Assembly: GCF_018279705.1 (NCBI RefSeq)
Contig: NZ_CP036498.1
Span: 3,365,001-3,429,000, forward strand
Direction: 5' to 3'
Origin: Tardiphaga alba
Lineage (GTDB): Bacteria > Pseudomonadota > Alphaproteobacteria > Rhizobiales > Xanthobacteraceae
DNA: 64,000 nucleotides
Both the position numbers and the translations under genes were made by a program. Below the pieces are notes generated by a model, which was given only the letters and a program-made list of their open reading frames with translations, was not told the origin of the DNA and ran no database searches. Below, piece after piece: positions 8,882 through 18,425 of this stretch. Position 1 is the first letter of the stretch. The number at the start of each line of letters is the position of its first letter.

Positions 8882-9268
8882 TTACTTCGCCGCCGCGTCG
8901 TCCTTGGCCTCGGCCTTGGTTTCGGTCTTCTCGCCCTTGTCCTTGGCGGGCTCGCCCTTGGTGCGGACGCCGGAGATCATCGAACGCAGCTGGCGGACGC
9001 GCACGCCTTCCGAGAGTTCGAATTCGATCTGCTCGTCATCGACCACCTTGGTGACCTTGCCGACCAGACCGCCCGAGGTGACGATGGTGTCGCCGCGGCG
9101 GATGTTCTTCACCATTTCGGCGTGGTCGCGCACCTTCTTCTGCTGCGGGCGCAGGATCAGGAAATACATGATCACGAAGATCAGCGCGAACGGCAGCAGC
9201 GACATCAGCATGCTGTTGGTATCGTTGCCGGCGGCTGCGGCCTGGGCGAACGCAGGGGTAATGAACAT
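8882..9268 (-). CDS. yajC: Preprotein translocase subunit YajC
   Basis: A 128-residue protein with a short periplasmic N-terminus, one TM helix (about residues 21-42), then the YajC motif FLILRPQQKKVRDH and a small cytoplasmic domain (GDTIVTSGGLVGKV). The tail is Lys/Ala/Glu-rich. YajC associates with SecDF in the holotranslocon. This is the first gene of the leftward operon; the region from 9269 to about 9460, shared with the divergent ATPase gene, should contain its promoter. Confidence 0.95.
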   Translation of the reverse strand: MFITPAFAQAAAAGNDTNSMLMSLLPFALIFVIMYFLILRPQQKKVRDHAEMVKNIRRGDTIVTSGGLVGKVTKVVDDEQIEFELSEGVRVRQLRSMISGVRTKGEPAKDKGEKTETKAEAKDDAAAK

Positions 9269-9553
9269 CGAAAGTCCTCGTGAATGCGGGAGTTGACCGG
9301 CGACGCAGCCGCGTTCGGCCCGGTCTCGGTAAATTCGGCGCGGACTATAGCGGCCGGCAAGCCAATTGCAACGCTCCTAACCCCCTTGATGTACAAGCGC
9401 TTTGTACCGCTTGCGGAGCTGTTCCCGGATGGTTAAGGGTGCGGGCCGAGGAAAGTCAGAAATGTCAAAAAAACCCAATAAAACCAGCCGCCGCCCTGCC
9501 CCCAAAGCCGCCAAGCCCCCGCCCGGAAAGCCGCTCCCAAGCGCCCGCGACCG

Positions 9554-10432
9554 ATGGCCGCCCCCGGCCTGGAAGAACGCATCGCCGTGGCGCTGGAAGC
9601 GATCGCCGCCAACATGGCCGCGGCCGCGCCAAAAGTCTCGAATGCCGATTCTCTGGCCAGCGCCGATGCCTTCATCTGGCACCCGGACGGCCGCCTCGCG
9701 CCGGTGCCCAAGGTATCGCGCGTCGAACTCGACCTGCTGCAGGGCATCAACCAGCAGGTCGATACCCTGATCGAGAACACCCGTCGCTTCGCCAATGGCC
9801 TCCCCGCCAATAACGCCCTGCTCTGGGGCGCCCGCGGCATGGGCAAGTCGTCGCTGGTGAAGGCCGCGCATGCGCGGATCAATGCCTCGAAGTCGGTCAA
9901 TGGCCGACTGAAACTGGTGGAGATCCATCGCGAGGACATCGAGAGCCTGCCGCTACTGATGTCGCAGATCCGCGCCTCGGACTTCTACTTCATCGTGTTC
10001 TGCGACGACCTCTCCTTCGACGGCAATGACGCGTCCTACAAGTCGCTGAAAGCCGTGCTCGAAGGCGGCATCGAGGGCCGGCCGGAAAACGTCATTCTCT
10101 ATGCGACCTCGAACCGCCGTCACCTGCTCGCCCGCGACATGATCGAGAACGAGCGCTCGACCTCGATCAATCCCGGCGAAGCCGTGGAAGAAAAGGTCTC
10201 GCTGTCAGATCGCTTTGGTCTCTGGCTTGGCTTCCACAAATGCAGCCAGGACGAATATCTCGCGATGGTGCGCGGCTATTGCAGCCACTTCAAAGTCAAA
10301 ATCGCCGATGACCAGCTGCAGCGCGAAGCACTGGAATGGTCCACCACCCGCGGCTCGCGCTCGGGCCGCGTGGCCTGGCAATTCGTGCAGGAACTGGCGG
10401 GCCGCTTGGGCGTGAAGCTGGCGACCAAGTAA
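9554..10432 (+). CDS. DUF815 family AAA ATPase; N-terminus probably frame-broken
   Basis: A 292-residue P-loop ATPase of the DUF815 family (ATP/GTPase of unknown role). Walker A is GARGMGKSS (92-100), Walker B is FIVFCDD (147-153), and the sensor-like ILYATSNRRHL follows. The ATG at 9554 has no ribosome binding site. Upstream, ATG 9462 is preceded by a strong GAGGAAAG (9449-9456) and opens a Lys/Pro/Arg-rich N-terminus (MSKKPNKTSRRPAPKAAKPP) typical of this family, but in a different frame that ends at 9770. Gaining one base between about 9500 and 9550 would join the two. The true protein therefore probably starts at 9462. Located divergently from yajC. Confidence 0.85.
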   Translation: MAAPGLEERIAVALEAIAANMAAAAPKVSNADSLASADAFIWHPDGRLAPVPKVSRVELDLLQGINQQVDTLIENTRRFANGLPANNALLWGARGMGKSSLVKAAHARINASKSVNGRLKLVEIHREDIESLPLLMSQIRASDFYFIVFCDDLSFDGNDASYKSLKAVLEGGIEGRPENVILYATSNRRHLLARDMIENERSTSINPGEAVEEKVSLSDRFGLWLGFHKCSQDEYLAMVRGYCSHFKVKIADDQLQREALEWSTTRGSRSGRVAWQFVQELAGRLGVKLATK

Positions 10433-10452
10433 ACATCGCACAGCCGAGAATG

Positions 10453-10486
10453 AAAATGGCGCCGACGGAGACGTCGGCGCCATTTT
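10453..10486. terminator. Bidirectional intrinsic terminator
   Basis: A perfect inverted repeat AAAATGGCGCCGACG ... CGTCGGCGCCATTTT forms a 15-bp stem closed by a GAGA (GNRA-type) tetraloop. A runs on one side and T runs on the other make it an intrinsic terminator for both the rightward ATPase gene and the leftward nlpD-like gene, whose 3' ends face each other here. Confidence 0.92.
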
Positions 10487-10508
10487 AGTATCTGTGTCGA
10501 TCGGTCGC

Positions 10509-11921
10509 TTACGCGCCGTTGAGGAACTGCAGCGGATCCACCGGCGACGAGCCCTTGCGGATTTCGAAGTGCAGCTGCGGCGAACCGACTTCGCCGGACT
10601 GGCCGGACTTCATGATCACCTGACCGCGCTTGATGGTCTCGCCACGCTTCACCATCAGTTCGCTGGCATGCGCATAGGCGGTCACATAGCCGTTCGAGTG
10701 GCGCACCAGCACGAGATTGCCGTAGCCTTTGAGTTCGTTGCCGGCGTAAGCGACGACACCATCTTCAGCAGCCTTCACCGGCGTGCCTTCCGGCACGGCA
10801 ACGTTGATGCCGTCATTCGACTTGCCGTTGGTCTTCGCACCATAACCGGTCACGACGCGACCGCGCACTGGCCAGCGGAAGGTTGGCAGCGCACCGGTGG
10901 CTTCAGCAGCCTTGGCCGGAGCCTCGGAGACCGTTTCTTCCGGCGTCGCAGTTGCGCTGGCGAGACGGGCCTTCTGCTGCGGTTCGACGGCGGCAACACG
11001 CGCGGGAGCCGTTGCGACTGGCGCTACCGGCGCAGCCGCGATGGTGGACGGCGCACCGAGCGGCGCCGGAGCAGATGCGGTGGGCGCAGCAGCGACGGCC
11101 GAACGTCCGGCAGGCACATTGATCTTGCTGCCAAGCTTCAACTGGGCGGTCGGCGACAATCCATTGGCGCGGGCGAGTTCAGCGACCGGCACGTTGTTCT
11201 TGCGCGAGATGCTCATCAACGTATCGCCGCGATTGACGTAGTGCGTCGTTGCAGCAGCGGCCGGCTTGGCCGGTGCAGTTGCGACTGCCGGCGCGGCGAC
11301 AGCACCCTGGCGCGGAATGATCAGCGACTGGCCTGGCGACAGTGCGCGCGGACCGCGATAGCCATTCGCCTGCAGGATCGCAGCCTGCGAGACATTGTAG
11401 CGCTTCGACAGGCCGTCCAGCGTGTCGCTGGTGCCCACGATAATCGTGGTGCCATTCTGCGCGGCGGGCGCACGGGCGGCGGCCACCGAGCGCGGCGCGG
11501 TGCTGCCGGTGTGCTCGATCGGCGCCCGCGCGGGCGGCGGCGTATACATGCCATTGCCCCCACCGCTCATCGGCGCAGCGGATGCGACCGGACGCGGAGC
11601 GGACGGATAAGACTGCGGCGCCGCAATCGGCGGCGGCAACGGCTGGGACTGATATTGTGGCTGCGGCGTATAGGCCGGGCGCTGATACTGCGGCAGCTCG
11701 CGCGGCGCGGAATGCGTCATCGGCTGCTGTGGAATCGAGCCTGTCGCCTCACGCTGCCAGCCGAACTGCTGTGGCTGACTGCCACGCGGATTGGAATCGA
11801 ATGTCTGGGAAAGGCGTGTCGACATGTCGGCACTGCAGCCGGCAAATCCGATTGACATCAACGCCAGCACCGCAACCTGCGGAACTCGACGTGAGCAAAG
11901 CAACTCGACAACGCTGGACAT
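10509..11921 (-). CDS. nlpD: NlpD-like lipoprotein: LysM x2 + degenerate LytM (M23) domain
   Basis: A 470-residue envelope lipoprotein. The signal peptide ends in a lipobox-like FAGC (Cys29). A Pro/Gln/Ser-rich linker (about 30-150) leads to two LysM peptidoglycan-binding repeats (about 155-203 and 225-271). The C-terminal LytM/M23 domain keeps GYGNLVLVRHSNGYVTAYAH, but the zinc-ligand positions are altered: NDGIN replaces the HxxxD segment and QLHFEIR replaces HxH. This matches NlpD/EnvC-type activators of cell-division amidases rather than active endopeptidases. It lies downstream of pcm, echoing the surE-pcm-nlpD arrangement of other proteobacteria. Confidence 0.85.
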   Translation of the reverse strand: MSSVVELLCSRRVPQVAVLALMSIGFAGCSADMSTRLSQTFDSNPRGSQPQQFGWQREATGSIPQQPMTHSAPRELPQYQRPAYTPQPQYQSQPLPPPIAAPQSYPSAPRPVASAAPMSGGGNGMYTPPPARAPIEHTGSTAPRSVAAARAPAAQNGTTIIVGTSDTLDGLSKRYNVSQAAILQANGYRGPRALSPGQSLIIPRQGAVAAPAVATAPAKPAAAATTHYVNRGDTLMSISRKNNVPVAELARANGLSPTAQLKLGSKINVPAGRSAVAAAPTASAPAPLGAPSTIAAAPVAPVATAPARVAAVEPQQKARLASATATPEETVSEAPAKAAEATGALPTFRWPVRGRVVTGYGAKTNGKSNDGINVAVPEGTPVKAAEDGVVAYAGNELKGYGNLVLVRHSNGYVTAYAHASELMVKRGETIKRGQVIMKSGQSGEVGSPQLHFEIRKGSSPVDPLQFLNGA

Positions 11922-12027
11922 TGGTTACTCACTCATACGCAACAAACGACTGAATTGAGTAAACACCGTCTCCGTTACCAAGCCTTTAACCCTGCGACAA
12001 AGCTGTGAAAGGTGATCACGCAGTTGT

Positions 12028-12678
12028 TCAGAGCTCGCGTGCGATCCCCGGAAGCGCGGGCACGAAGCGGACGTCAACGAGATCGCGGTACTCGATCTGG
12101 CCACCCGACTTGCGGAGACGCACCAGCGTCTGCACGCCGTGATGTGGCCCCACCGGCGCCACCAGAACGCCGCCCTCACCGAGCAGCTCGATTAACGATT
12201 GCGGCACGGCCTCGACCGCCGCAGTGACGATGATGCGGTCGAAGGTGCCGAGATTGGGCGCGAGATTGAGGCCGTCGCCCAACATGACCTCGACATTATA
12301 GAGGTCCAGCTGCTCGAGCTGTGCCCGCGCCGTGTCGGCCAGTGTGCGGTACCGCTCGATGCTGAGCACCTCCCGCACCAGCTTCGCCAGCACCGCCGCC
12401 TGATAGCCCGACCCGGTCCCGATCTCGAGCACGCGATGCCGGCTGTCGAGCTGCAACTGCTCGGTCATATAGGCCACGACGAAAGGCTGGCTGATGGTCT
12501 GGCCGCAGGCGATCGGCAATGCCGAATCCCGCCACGCATAGCCCTGATCTGCGGCGCCCACGAAACGATCGCGCGGCACCTCTTCCATTGCGCGCAATAC
12601 GCGCCGATCGCTGATCCCGCGACGACGCAGGCTCAGCTGAAACCGCATCTGCTCGGGCGGCTGAACGGCATCCGCCAT
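12028..12678 (-). CDS. pcm: Protein-L-isoaspartate O-methyltransferase
   Basis: PCMT methylates L-isoaspartyl residues of aged proteins with S-adenosylmethionine to start their repair. The 216-residue protein has the SAM-binding motif [16 protein letters not shown], the preceding [15 protein letters not shown] substrate-loop motif, and the VPxPLIE-like segment ([20 protein letters not shown]). ATG 12678 is preceded by GAGG at the right spacing; a GTG four codons upstream would overlap that site. It precedes nlpD on the same strand (106-base gap). Confidence 0.94.
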   Translation of the reverse strand: MADAVQPPEQMRFQLSLRRRGISDRRVLRAMEEVPRDRFVGAADQGYAWRDSALPIACGQTISQPFVVAYMTEQLQLDSRHRVLEIGTGSGYQAAVLAKLVREVLSIERYRTLADTARAQLEQLDLYNVEVMLGDGLNLAPNLGTFDRIIVTAAVEAVPQSLIELLGEGGVLVAPVGPHHGVQTLVRLRKSGGQIEYRDLVDVRFVPALPGIAREL

Positions 12679-12992
12679 GGAAAACCTCACTTCGGGACCT
12701 CTTCTGCCATCGACCTGCGATGGCGTCCGAATACCCTAAATAAGTTGACGCAATCTGCGCCGGGAACAAGGAGGGCGTCGCTTCGACTTTATTGTTCCGA
12801 ACGCGGAACCCGACAAGGTTTTACCGGTTACAGGCACTTGGGGATCATCGATTTTCGCCAGTCAACGTCGGAAACCGGACACATCCGTGCCGGTGATGGT
12901 CTCTTTGACTCACTCGAAATCGAGAAGCCGCGCGATTGCGTTCAATCCCGGAATTTGCGACGTTACATCAGGATGATGCAGGGAATGCGGCC
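12679..12992. other. Divergent intergenic region pcm / response regulator
   Basis: This 314-base stretch carries the promoters of pcm (leftward) and of the response regulator (rightward). It contains a small inverted repeat GTTCCG-AACG-CGGAAC (12794-12809) and the EcfG-like promoter candidate listed separately. No RNA gene was recognised. Confidence 0.5.
12805..12829 (+). promoter_or_regulatory. Candidate EcfG-type (general stress) promoter
   Basis: GGAAC (12805-12809) is separated by 17 bases from GTT (12827-12829), close to the GGAAC-N16/17-CGTT consensus of alphaproteobacterial EcfG sigma factors; the C of CGTT is a G here. It would direct transcription of the response regulator gene, leaving a leader of about 150 bases. 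Such short motifs occur by chance, so this is tentative. Confidence 0.25.
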
Positions 12993-13370
12993 ATGACTGA
13001 AGCGAACCAGCCGGGCGGCTCCGTCTTCCTCGTTGAAGACGAGGTGATGATCCGCATGATGGTCGCCGACATGCTCGAAGAGCTGGGTTACCGCGTAGCC
13101 GCGGAAGCCGGTGACATCGTAGAGGCCACCCGTCTTGCGGGGAGCGCCGAATTCGACGTTGCCATCCTCGATGTCAACGTCAACGGCAAGGTGATCTCGC
13201 CCGTCGCCGAAGCACTGGCCGCCCGCAAGAAGCCCTTCATTTTCGCAACCGGCTACGGCGCGCAGGGACTTCCGGAAGATTTTCGGGATCGCCCGACATT
13301 GCAGAAGCCGTTCCAGATGGAAACGCTGGCCCAGGTGCTGGCGACCACGCTCAAGGGCGTGGCCGTCTAG
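12993..13370 (+). CDS. Single-domain response regulator (CheY-like)
   Basis: A 125-residue stand-alone receiver domain without an output domain. The acidic pair E15/D16 (FLVEDE), phosphoacceptor D60 (DVAILDVNVNG), switch residue T86 (IFATGYG) and lysine K105 (LQKPF) are all present, so it should be phosphorylatable. No histidine kinase lies nearby. ATG 12993 is preferred, with AGGGA about 9 bases upstream; an in-frame TTG at 12936 would add 19 residues of unlikely sequence. The gene is inserted on the opposite strand between pcm and surE. It probably acts in a phosphorelay or through protein-protein contact; the partner is unknown. Confidence 0.85.
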   Translation: MTEANQPGGSVFLVEDEVMIRMMVADMLEELGYRVAAEAGDIVEATRLAGSAEFDVAILDVNVNGKVISPVAEALAARKKPFIFATGYGAQGLPEDFRDRPTLQKPFQMETLAQVLATTLKGVAV

Positions 13371-13379
13371 GCTTCAGTC

Positions 13380-14147
13380 TCAGCCGAGCGCCTTGTGCAA
13401 CACGTCCGAGAACGCATCGTCCGTACGGTCTAGACGCAACGGCGTGACTGACACATACCGGGCTGCGAGTGCTGCGAGGTCGGTGCCTTCGGGCGGCGCC
13501 TCTGCTGCCACGATCCGTTCGAAACCGATCCAGAAATACGGGTTATTGCGGCCGTCGCGGCGCTCGTCGATCCGCAGAAAACCCTGATTGCGCTTGCCTT
13601 GCCGCGTTACCACGACGCCCTTGACCTCATCTGCGTCGCAGGCCGGGAAGTTGATATTGATGACCGTGTTCTTCGGCACGCCCGCCTTGATCACCTTGCG
13701 CAGCACATCCGGCCCGTGCTTCAGCGCGGTTTCCCATTGCGGATTGTTGCGCGTTTCCATGGAGAATTCCTGGCTCAGCGCCACCGACGGGAAGCCCAGG
13801 ATCGTGCCTTCGAGCGCGCCGGCGATCGTGCCGGAATAGACCACGTCCTCGGCAACATTGCGGCCCTTATTGACGCCGGACAGCACCAGATCCGGCTGCT
13901 TGTCCTTGAGGATGTGCCGCGCGCCCATAATGACGCAGTCGGTCGGCGTGCCACGCACGGCATAGTGCCGCTCGCTGACTTCGCGCAGGCGCAGCGGATC
14001 GTTCAGCGACAACGAATGCGAGACGCCGGACTGATCGAGCTCAGGCGCAACGACCCAGACATCGTCGGACAATTGCTTGGCGATCTGCTCGATGATCTGC
14101 AGGCCCGGCGCGTGAATACCGTCGTCATTGGTGCAGAGAATGCGCAT
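13380..14147 (-). CDS. surE: 5'/3'-nucleotidase SurE
   Basis: SurE is a survival-protein phosphatase that dephosphorylates nucleoside monophosphates and exopolyphosphate. The 255-residue protein starts MRILCTNDDG with the metal-binding Asp pair, followed by APELDQSGVSHSL, the LSGVNKGRNVAEDVVYSGTI loop and an INFP motif, all family hallmarks. The start at 14147 is fixed by MRILCTNDDG; upstream in-frame sequence is not family-like. The gene faces the response regulator tail-to-tail (9 bases apart). Confidence 0.95.
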   Translation of the reverse strand: MRILCTNDDGIHAPGLQIIEQIAKQLSDDVWVVAPELDQSGVSHSLSLNDPLRLREVSERHYAVRGTPTDCVIMGARHILKDKQPDLVLSGVNKGRNVAEDVVYSGTIAGALEGTILGFPSVALSQEFSMETRNNPQWETALKHGPDVLRKVIKAGVPKNTVININFPACDADEVKGVVVTRQGKRNQGFLRIDERRDGRNNPYFWIGFERIVAAEAPPEGTDLAALAARYVSVTPLRLDRTDDAFSDVLHKALG

Positions 14148-14383
14148 GCGCGTCAGCCCTTTCGATACTGGCCGACCCGGCCGTTGCGGACTTTTTGCCA
14201 GCCCAAGGGGCTTTTGCCACCCCCTATTCGACGCTGTACGTTGCCCGTGTGGGCCATTTTTCCGGCGCACGGGAACCAGCCGCCCGGCAGCGCCGTTCTC
14301 CCCTCGCTTACTGCGTGTTGATGCGTTTCGGACTTTAGCGCGCGGCCGCGAACCTGGCCGCAACGCCTATCGAGGCGAGGAAC

Positions 14384-14878
14384 ATGGTCACGGTGCTTGA
14401 TCGACGAATCTGGCTCGGTGCTTGCGCTATTGTCGCAATCGGCATCGTCGGCTGGATGCTGATCCCGAGCTTTGCCAAAGCACCTGAGCCCGACCTGACA
14501 TTGAACCTGGCCGTTGCCACTCCGCAGGACGACAGCAAGATCACCGACACAAAGCCGCCGCCCTCGGTCGAGATGGCCGAGACGGTCGATCTCGACAAGG
14601 TGCGCCTGTCGCGCCAGTCGTTTCGTCGTGGCGGCATGGGATCGCGGGCATTGATGACCTTCACGGTGCGCAACGCCAATGCCTATGACATCAAGGATCT
14701 CGAACTGCTCTGCGCCTTCAGGAGCCGCGACGGCCGCTACACCACCGAGCGTCGCAAGATGGTCGCCGACACCGTCGCCATGAAGAGCCGCAAGGCGTTT
14801 CCGATGACACTTGTCGGCCACATCAATGTGCGCGCCTCAAAGGCAAAATGCTCGCTCGTGACTGCGAGCCGTGCGTGA
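14384..14878 (+). CDS. Hypothetical signal-anchored protein
   Basis: A 164-residue protein of unknown function. One hydrophobic segment (about residues 9-27) anchors or exports it, a Pro/Asp-rich linker follows, and the C-terminal half looks like a small beta domain (ALMTFTVRNANAYDIKDLEL ... SLVTA) resembling FxLYD-type extracytoplasmic folds. GAGG lies upstream of ATG 14384. It sits on the plus strand between surE and serS, and its 3' end meets serS in an inverted repeat. Export and beta structure are inferred from composition only. Confidence 0.65.
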   Translation: MVTVLDRRIWLGACAIVAIGIVGWMLIPSFAKAPEPDLTLNLAVATPQDDSKITDTKPPPSVEMAETVDLDKVRLSRQSFRRGGMGSRALMTFTVRNANAYDIKDLELLCAFRSRDGRYTTERRKMVADTVAMKSRKAFPMTLVGHINVRASKAKCSLVTASRA

Positions 14879-14880
14879 CG

Positions 14881-16255
<1,375 letters not shown>

Positions 16256-16564
16256 TCAAATGGGAGGCGAAGCCTTTCCTAAGACGCCGACGACGAACAC
16301 CGCGAGGACAGAAACAGCCAAAAGGATGAGACCGCCGACGCGCACGGTGACCTGCCATACCATCCGATCTATCGCCGCCGTCATATCCACCGAAGACGCA
16401 GGCAGATGAGACTTGGCTTCGGGCGCTTCGAGAACAACGGTGCTGGGACTGATAGCTTTGAACAGGTAAAGGGCTGCACCTGCATGAGCGTCCGCCTGTT
16501 CCTTGGGGACGCCCGCCTCGCGCAAACGTTTGGAATAAGTCAGCGTGTCAAAGGTAACGGTCAT
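16256..16564 (-). CDS. Small membrane protein resembling DUF1640 coiled-coil proteins
   Basis: A 102-residue protein. The opening FDTLTYSKRLREAGVPKEQADAHA matches the N-terminal part of DUF1640/CCDC90-type coiled-coil proteins, and a C-terminal TM helix (about 73-96) matches their membrane anchor. The usual central coiled coil is much shortened, so it may be a reduced relative. The ATG at 16564 has a GAGGAAG ribosome binding site 4 bases upstream; a start six codons earlier lacks one. It lies between tatC and serS. Function is unknown; similar short genes often accompany toxin-like or mobile-region genes but nothing of that kind is near. Confidence 0.7.
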   Translation of the reverse strand: MTVTFDTLTYSKRLREAGVPKEQADAHAGAALYLFKAISPSTVVLEAPEAKSHLPASSVDMTAAIDRMVWQVTVRVGGLILLAVSVLAVFVVGVLGKASPPI

Positions 16565-16636
16565 GTGCTTCCTCGCCACCAACCGAACTACAATCTAAGG
16601 TAGATTGAAGTACGGAAAATTGCAAGAAACACGTCC

Positions 16637-17440
16637 TTACTCCACCGTCGTCAGATCCGTCCCGGTCGCTGCCGCAGCCCGTTTCGCTGCGTTCTTCTCC
16701 ACGATGGCCACCGAGTAGATCGAGCCCTCATAGAGGATCATCAGTGGGATCGCGAGCGACAGCTGGCTGATCACGTCCGGCGGCGTCAGCACTGCGGCGA
16801 TGACGAAGGCGCCGACAATGAAATAGCGACGCTTGTCGCGCAGTTGCTTCGACGTGAGCACCCCGATGCGGCCAAGCAAGGTGAGAATGACTGGCAGCTG
16901 GAACGCGATGCCGAAAGCAAAGATCAGCGACATCATCAGCGACAAATATTCGCCGACCTTCGGCAGCAGCGCGATCTGCGCAGTCTCCGCGCCGCCGGTC
17001 TGCTGCATGCCCAGCGAGAAGCGGATCAGCATCGGCAGGACCATGAAATAGACCAGCAATGACCCCAACACGAAGAAGAACGGCGTTGCGATGAGATAGG
17101 GCAGGAACGCCCCCTTCTCATGCTTGTAGAGGCCCGGCGCGACGAACATGTAGATCTGCGCCGCGATCACCGGAAACGAGATGAAACCGGCGCCGAACAT
17201 GGCGAGCTTCAGCTGCGTCAGGAAGTATTCGAGCAGCGCTGTGTAGATGAACTTCGAGTTCTCCGGCCCCGCAATCCACACGAATGGCCAGACCAGCACG
17301 TTGTAGATCTGCTTGGCGAAGATGAAGCAGAAGATGAAGGCCAGCGCGAATGCCAGCAGCGCCTTGATCAGCCGCGACCGCAGCTCGATCAGGTGGTCCA
17401 TCAAGGGGGCCTTCGAGGCCTCGATATCTTCGGCGCTCAT
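16637..17440 (-). CDS. tatC: Twin-arginine translocase subunit TatC
   Basis: TatC is the six-helix receptor for twin-arginine signal peptides and the core of the Tat translocase. The 267-residue protein starts with the conserved cytoplasmic [20 protein letters not shown] and contains [18 protein letters not shown] in the first periplasmic/TM2 area and [20 protein letters not shown] further on. The C-terminal tail is short and charged. Its ATG overlaps the tatB stop by four bases (ATGA), so translation is coupled. Confidence 0.96.
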   Translation of the reverse strand: MSAEDIEASKAPLMDHLIELRSRLIKALLAFALAFIFCFIFAKQIYNVLVWPFVWIAGPENSKFIYTALLEYFLTQLKLAMFGAGFISFPVIAAQIYMFVAPGLYKHEKGAFLPYLIATPFFFVLGSLLVYFMVLPMLIRFSLGMQQTGGAETAQIALLPKVGEYLSLMMSLIFAFGIAFQLPVILTLLGRIGVLTSKQLRDKRRYFIVGAFVIAAVLTPPDVISQLSLAIPLMILYEGSIYSVAIVEKNAAKRAAAATGTDLTTVE

Positions 17441-17967
17441 AGGGCTTTGGCGTTCTTCAGGACTTCGGGATTGCCGGACTCGGCAGACGGTTCAACGTGG
17501 TCGGTAGCAACGGGCACGTCGCTGGTAGCCACAGGCTCGGCCGGGGGCGGCAGGACTTCACGCGTAATGGCGAGCGGCTCGTTGACCGCATCATGCGCTG
17601 CAGCCTCGATAAAGGTGTCCGGCGTCGGTGGCTCCGGCGTGGTCGGCTCAACCGGGGGCGTGGTGACATTGTCGATCTTGTCGACGGTCATGGCATCGCT
17701 GACATCCTTGGTCAGCGAGGTCATGATGTTGTTCTTGGAAAAATCCGAGGCGGCGTCCTTGACGTCGTCGAACGCCTTTTTGACGTCGGCCATTTCGGCT
17801 TCGCGCATGGCCTCGTTGAACTGGCCCTGGAATTCCGAGGCCATGCGACGGGCCTTGCCCATCCATTGACCGACCATGCGCAGGACGCCGGGCAATTCTT
17901 TCGGGCCGATGGCGATCAGCGCAACGACGCCGATGACGACCAGTTCACTCCACCCGATATCGAACAT
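17437..17967 (-). CDS. tatB: Sec-independent translocase TatB
   Basis: TatB forms the substrate receptor with TatC. The 176-residue protein opens with [20 protein letters not shown] followed by [10 protein letters not shown], the typical TM-hinge-amphipathic helix, and then a Lys/Glu-rich helix. The C-terminal ~80 residues are a Pro/Thr/Val-rich disordered tail, longer than in enteric TatB but common in this order. It overlaps tatC by four bases and follows tatA after a 77-base gap. Confidence 0.94.
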   Translation of the reverse strand: MFDIGWSELVVIGVVALIAIGPKELPGVLRMVGQWMGKARRMASEFQGQFNEAMREAEMADVKKAFDDVKDAASDFSKNNIMTSLTKDVSDAMTVDKIDNVTTPPVEPTTPEPPTPDTFIEAAAHDAVNEPLAITREVLPPPAEPVATSDVPVATDHVEPSAESGNPEVLKNAKAL

Positions 17968-18044
17968 GTAACAACCTGCTCACAGGCCGGACGAGCCGCG
18001 CCTTCTGACCCGTCCGCTGCGACTAGACCCAAACAGCCTTGACC

Positions 18045-18284
18045 TTAGACAGCCTTGCTGCCGACATCCGACCGGTTGGCGGTCGGCGCCGAGGGAGCCT
18101 GATCGATGGTCTTGTTCGGATCAGCGGGCTTCTCGGCCGGCTTGTCGTCGTCCGCCATGCCCTTCTTGAATGCCTTGATGCCCTGCGCGACGTCACCCAT
18201 GAGATCGGAGATCTTGCCGCGACCGAACAACAGCAGGACCACCGCGATCACCACGATCCAGTGCCAAATGCTGAGAGAACCCAT
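18045..18284 (-). CDS. tatA: Sec-independent translocase TatA
   Basis: TatA oligomerises to form the passage for folded proteins. The 79-residue protein has the N-terminal TM helix ([20 protein letters not shown]), the [12 protein letters not shown] hinge, an amphipathic helix ([14 protein letters not shown]) and a short acidic/Pro-rich tail. Gene order tatA-tatB-tatC is preserved, downstream of scpAB. Confidence 0.95.
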   Translation of the reverse strand: MGSLSIWHWIVVIAVVLLLFGRGKISDLMGDVAQGIKAFKKGMADDDKPAEKPADPNKTIDQAPSAPTANRSDVGSKAV

Positions 18285-18425
18285 CCTGCTAACCCTCCAA
18301 ACACGGAGCCGGCGTACCGGCCTGATTTAACCGGAACGTAGGCCGCGGGTTCGTCAAAAACAAGGACTTAACCACCGCGGAATCGCGCATGGACAAGTCG
18401 TAACGTCGCGAGCGTTAATGTCGCA

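Noticed and set aside
9462..9483. Programmed -1 frameshift at the A-run of the DUF815 gene
   Set aside because: The heptamer A-AAA-AAA is in the right register, but slipping there leads to a TAA two codons later (9477-9479) and not into the ATPase frame.
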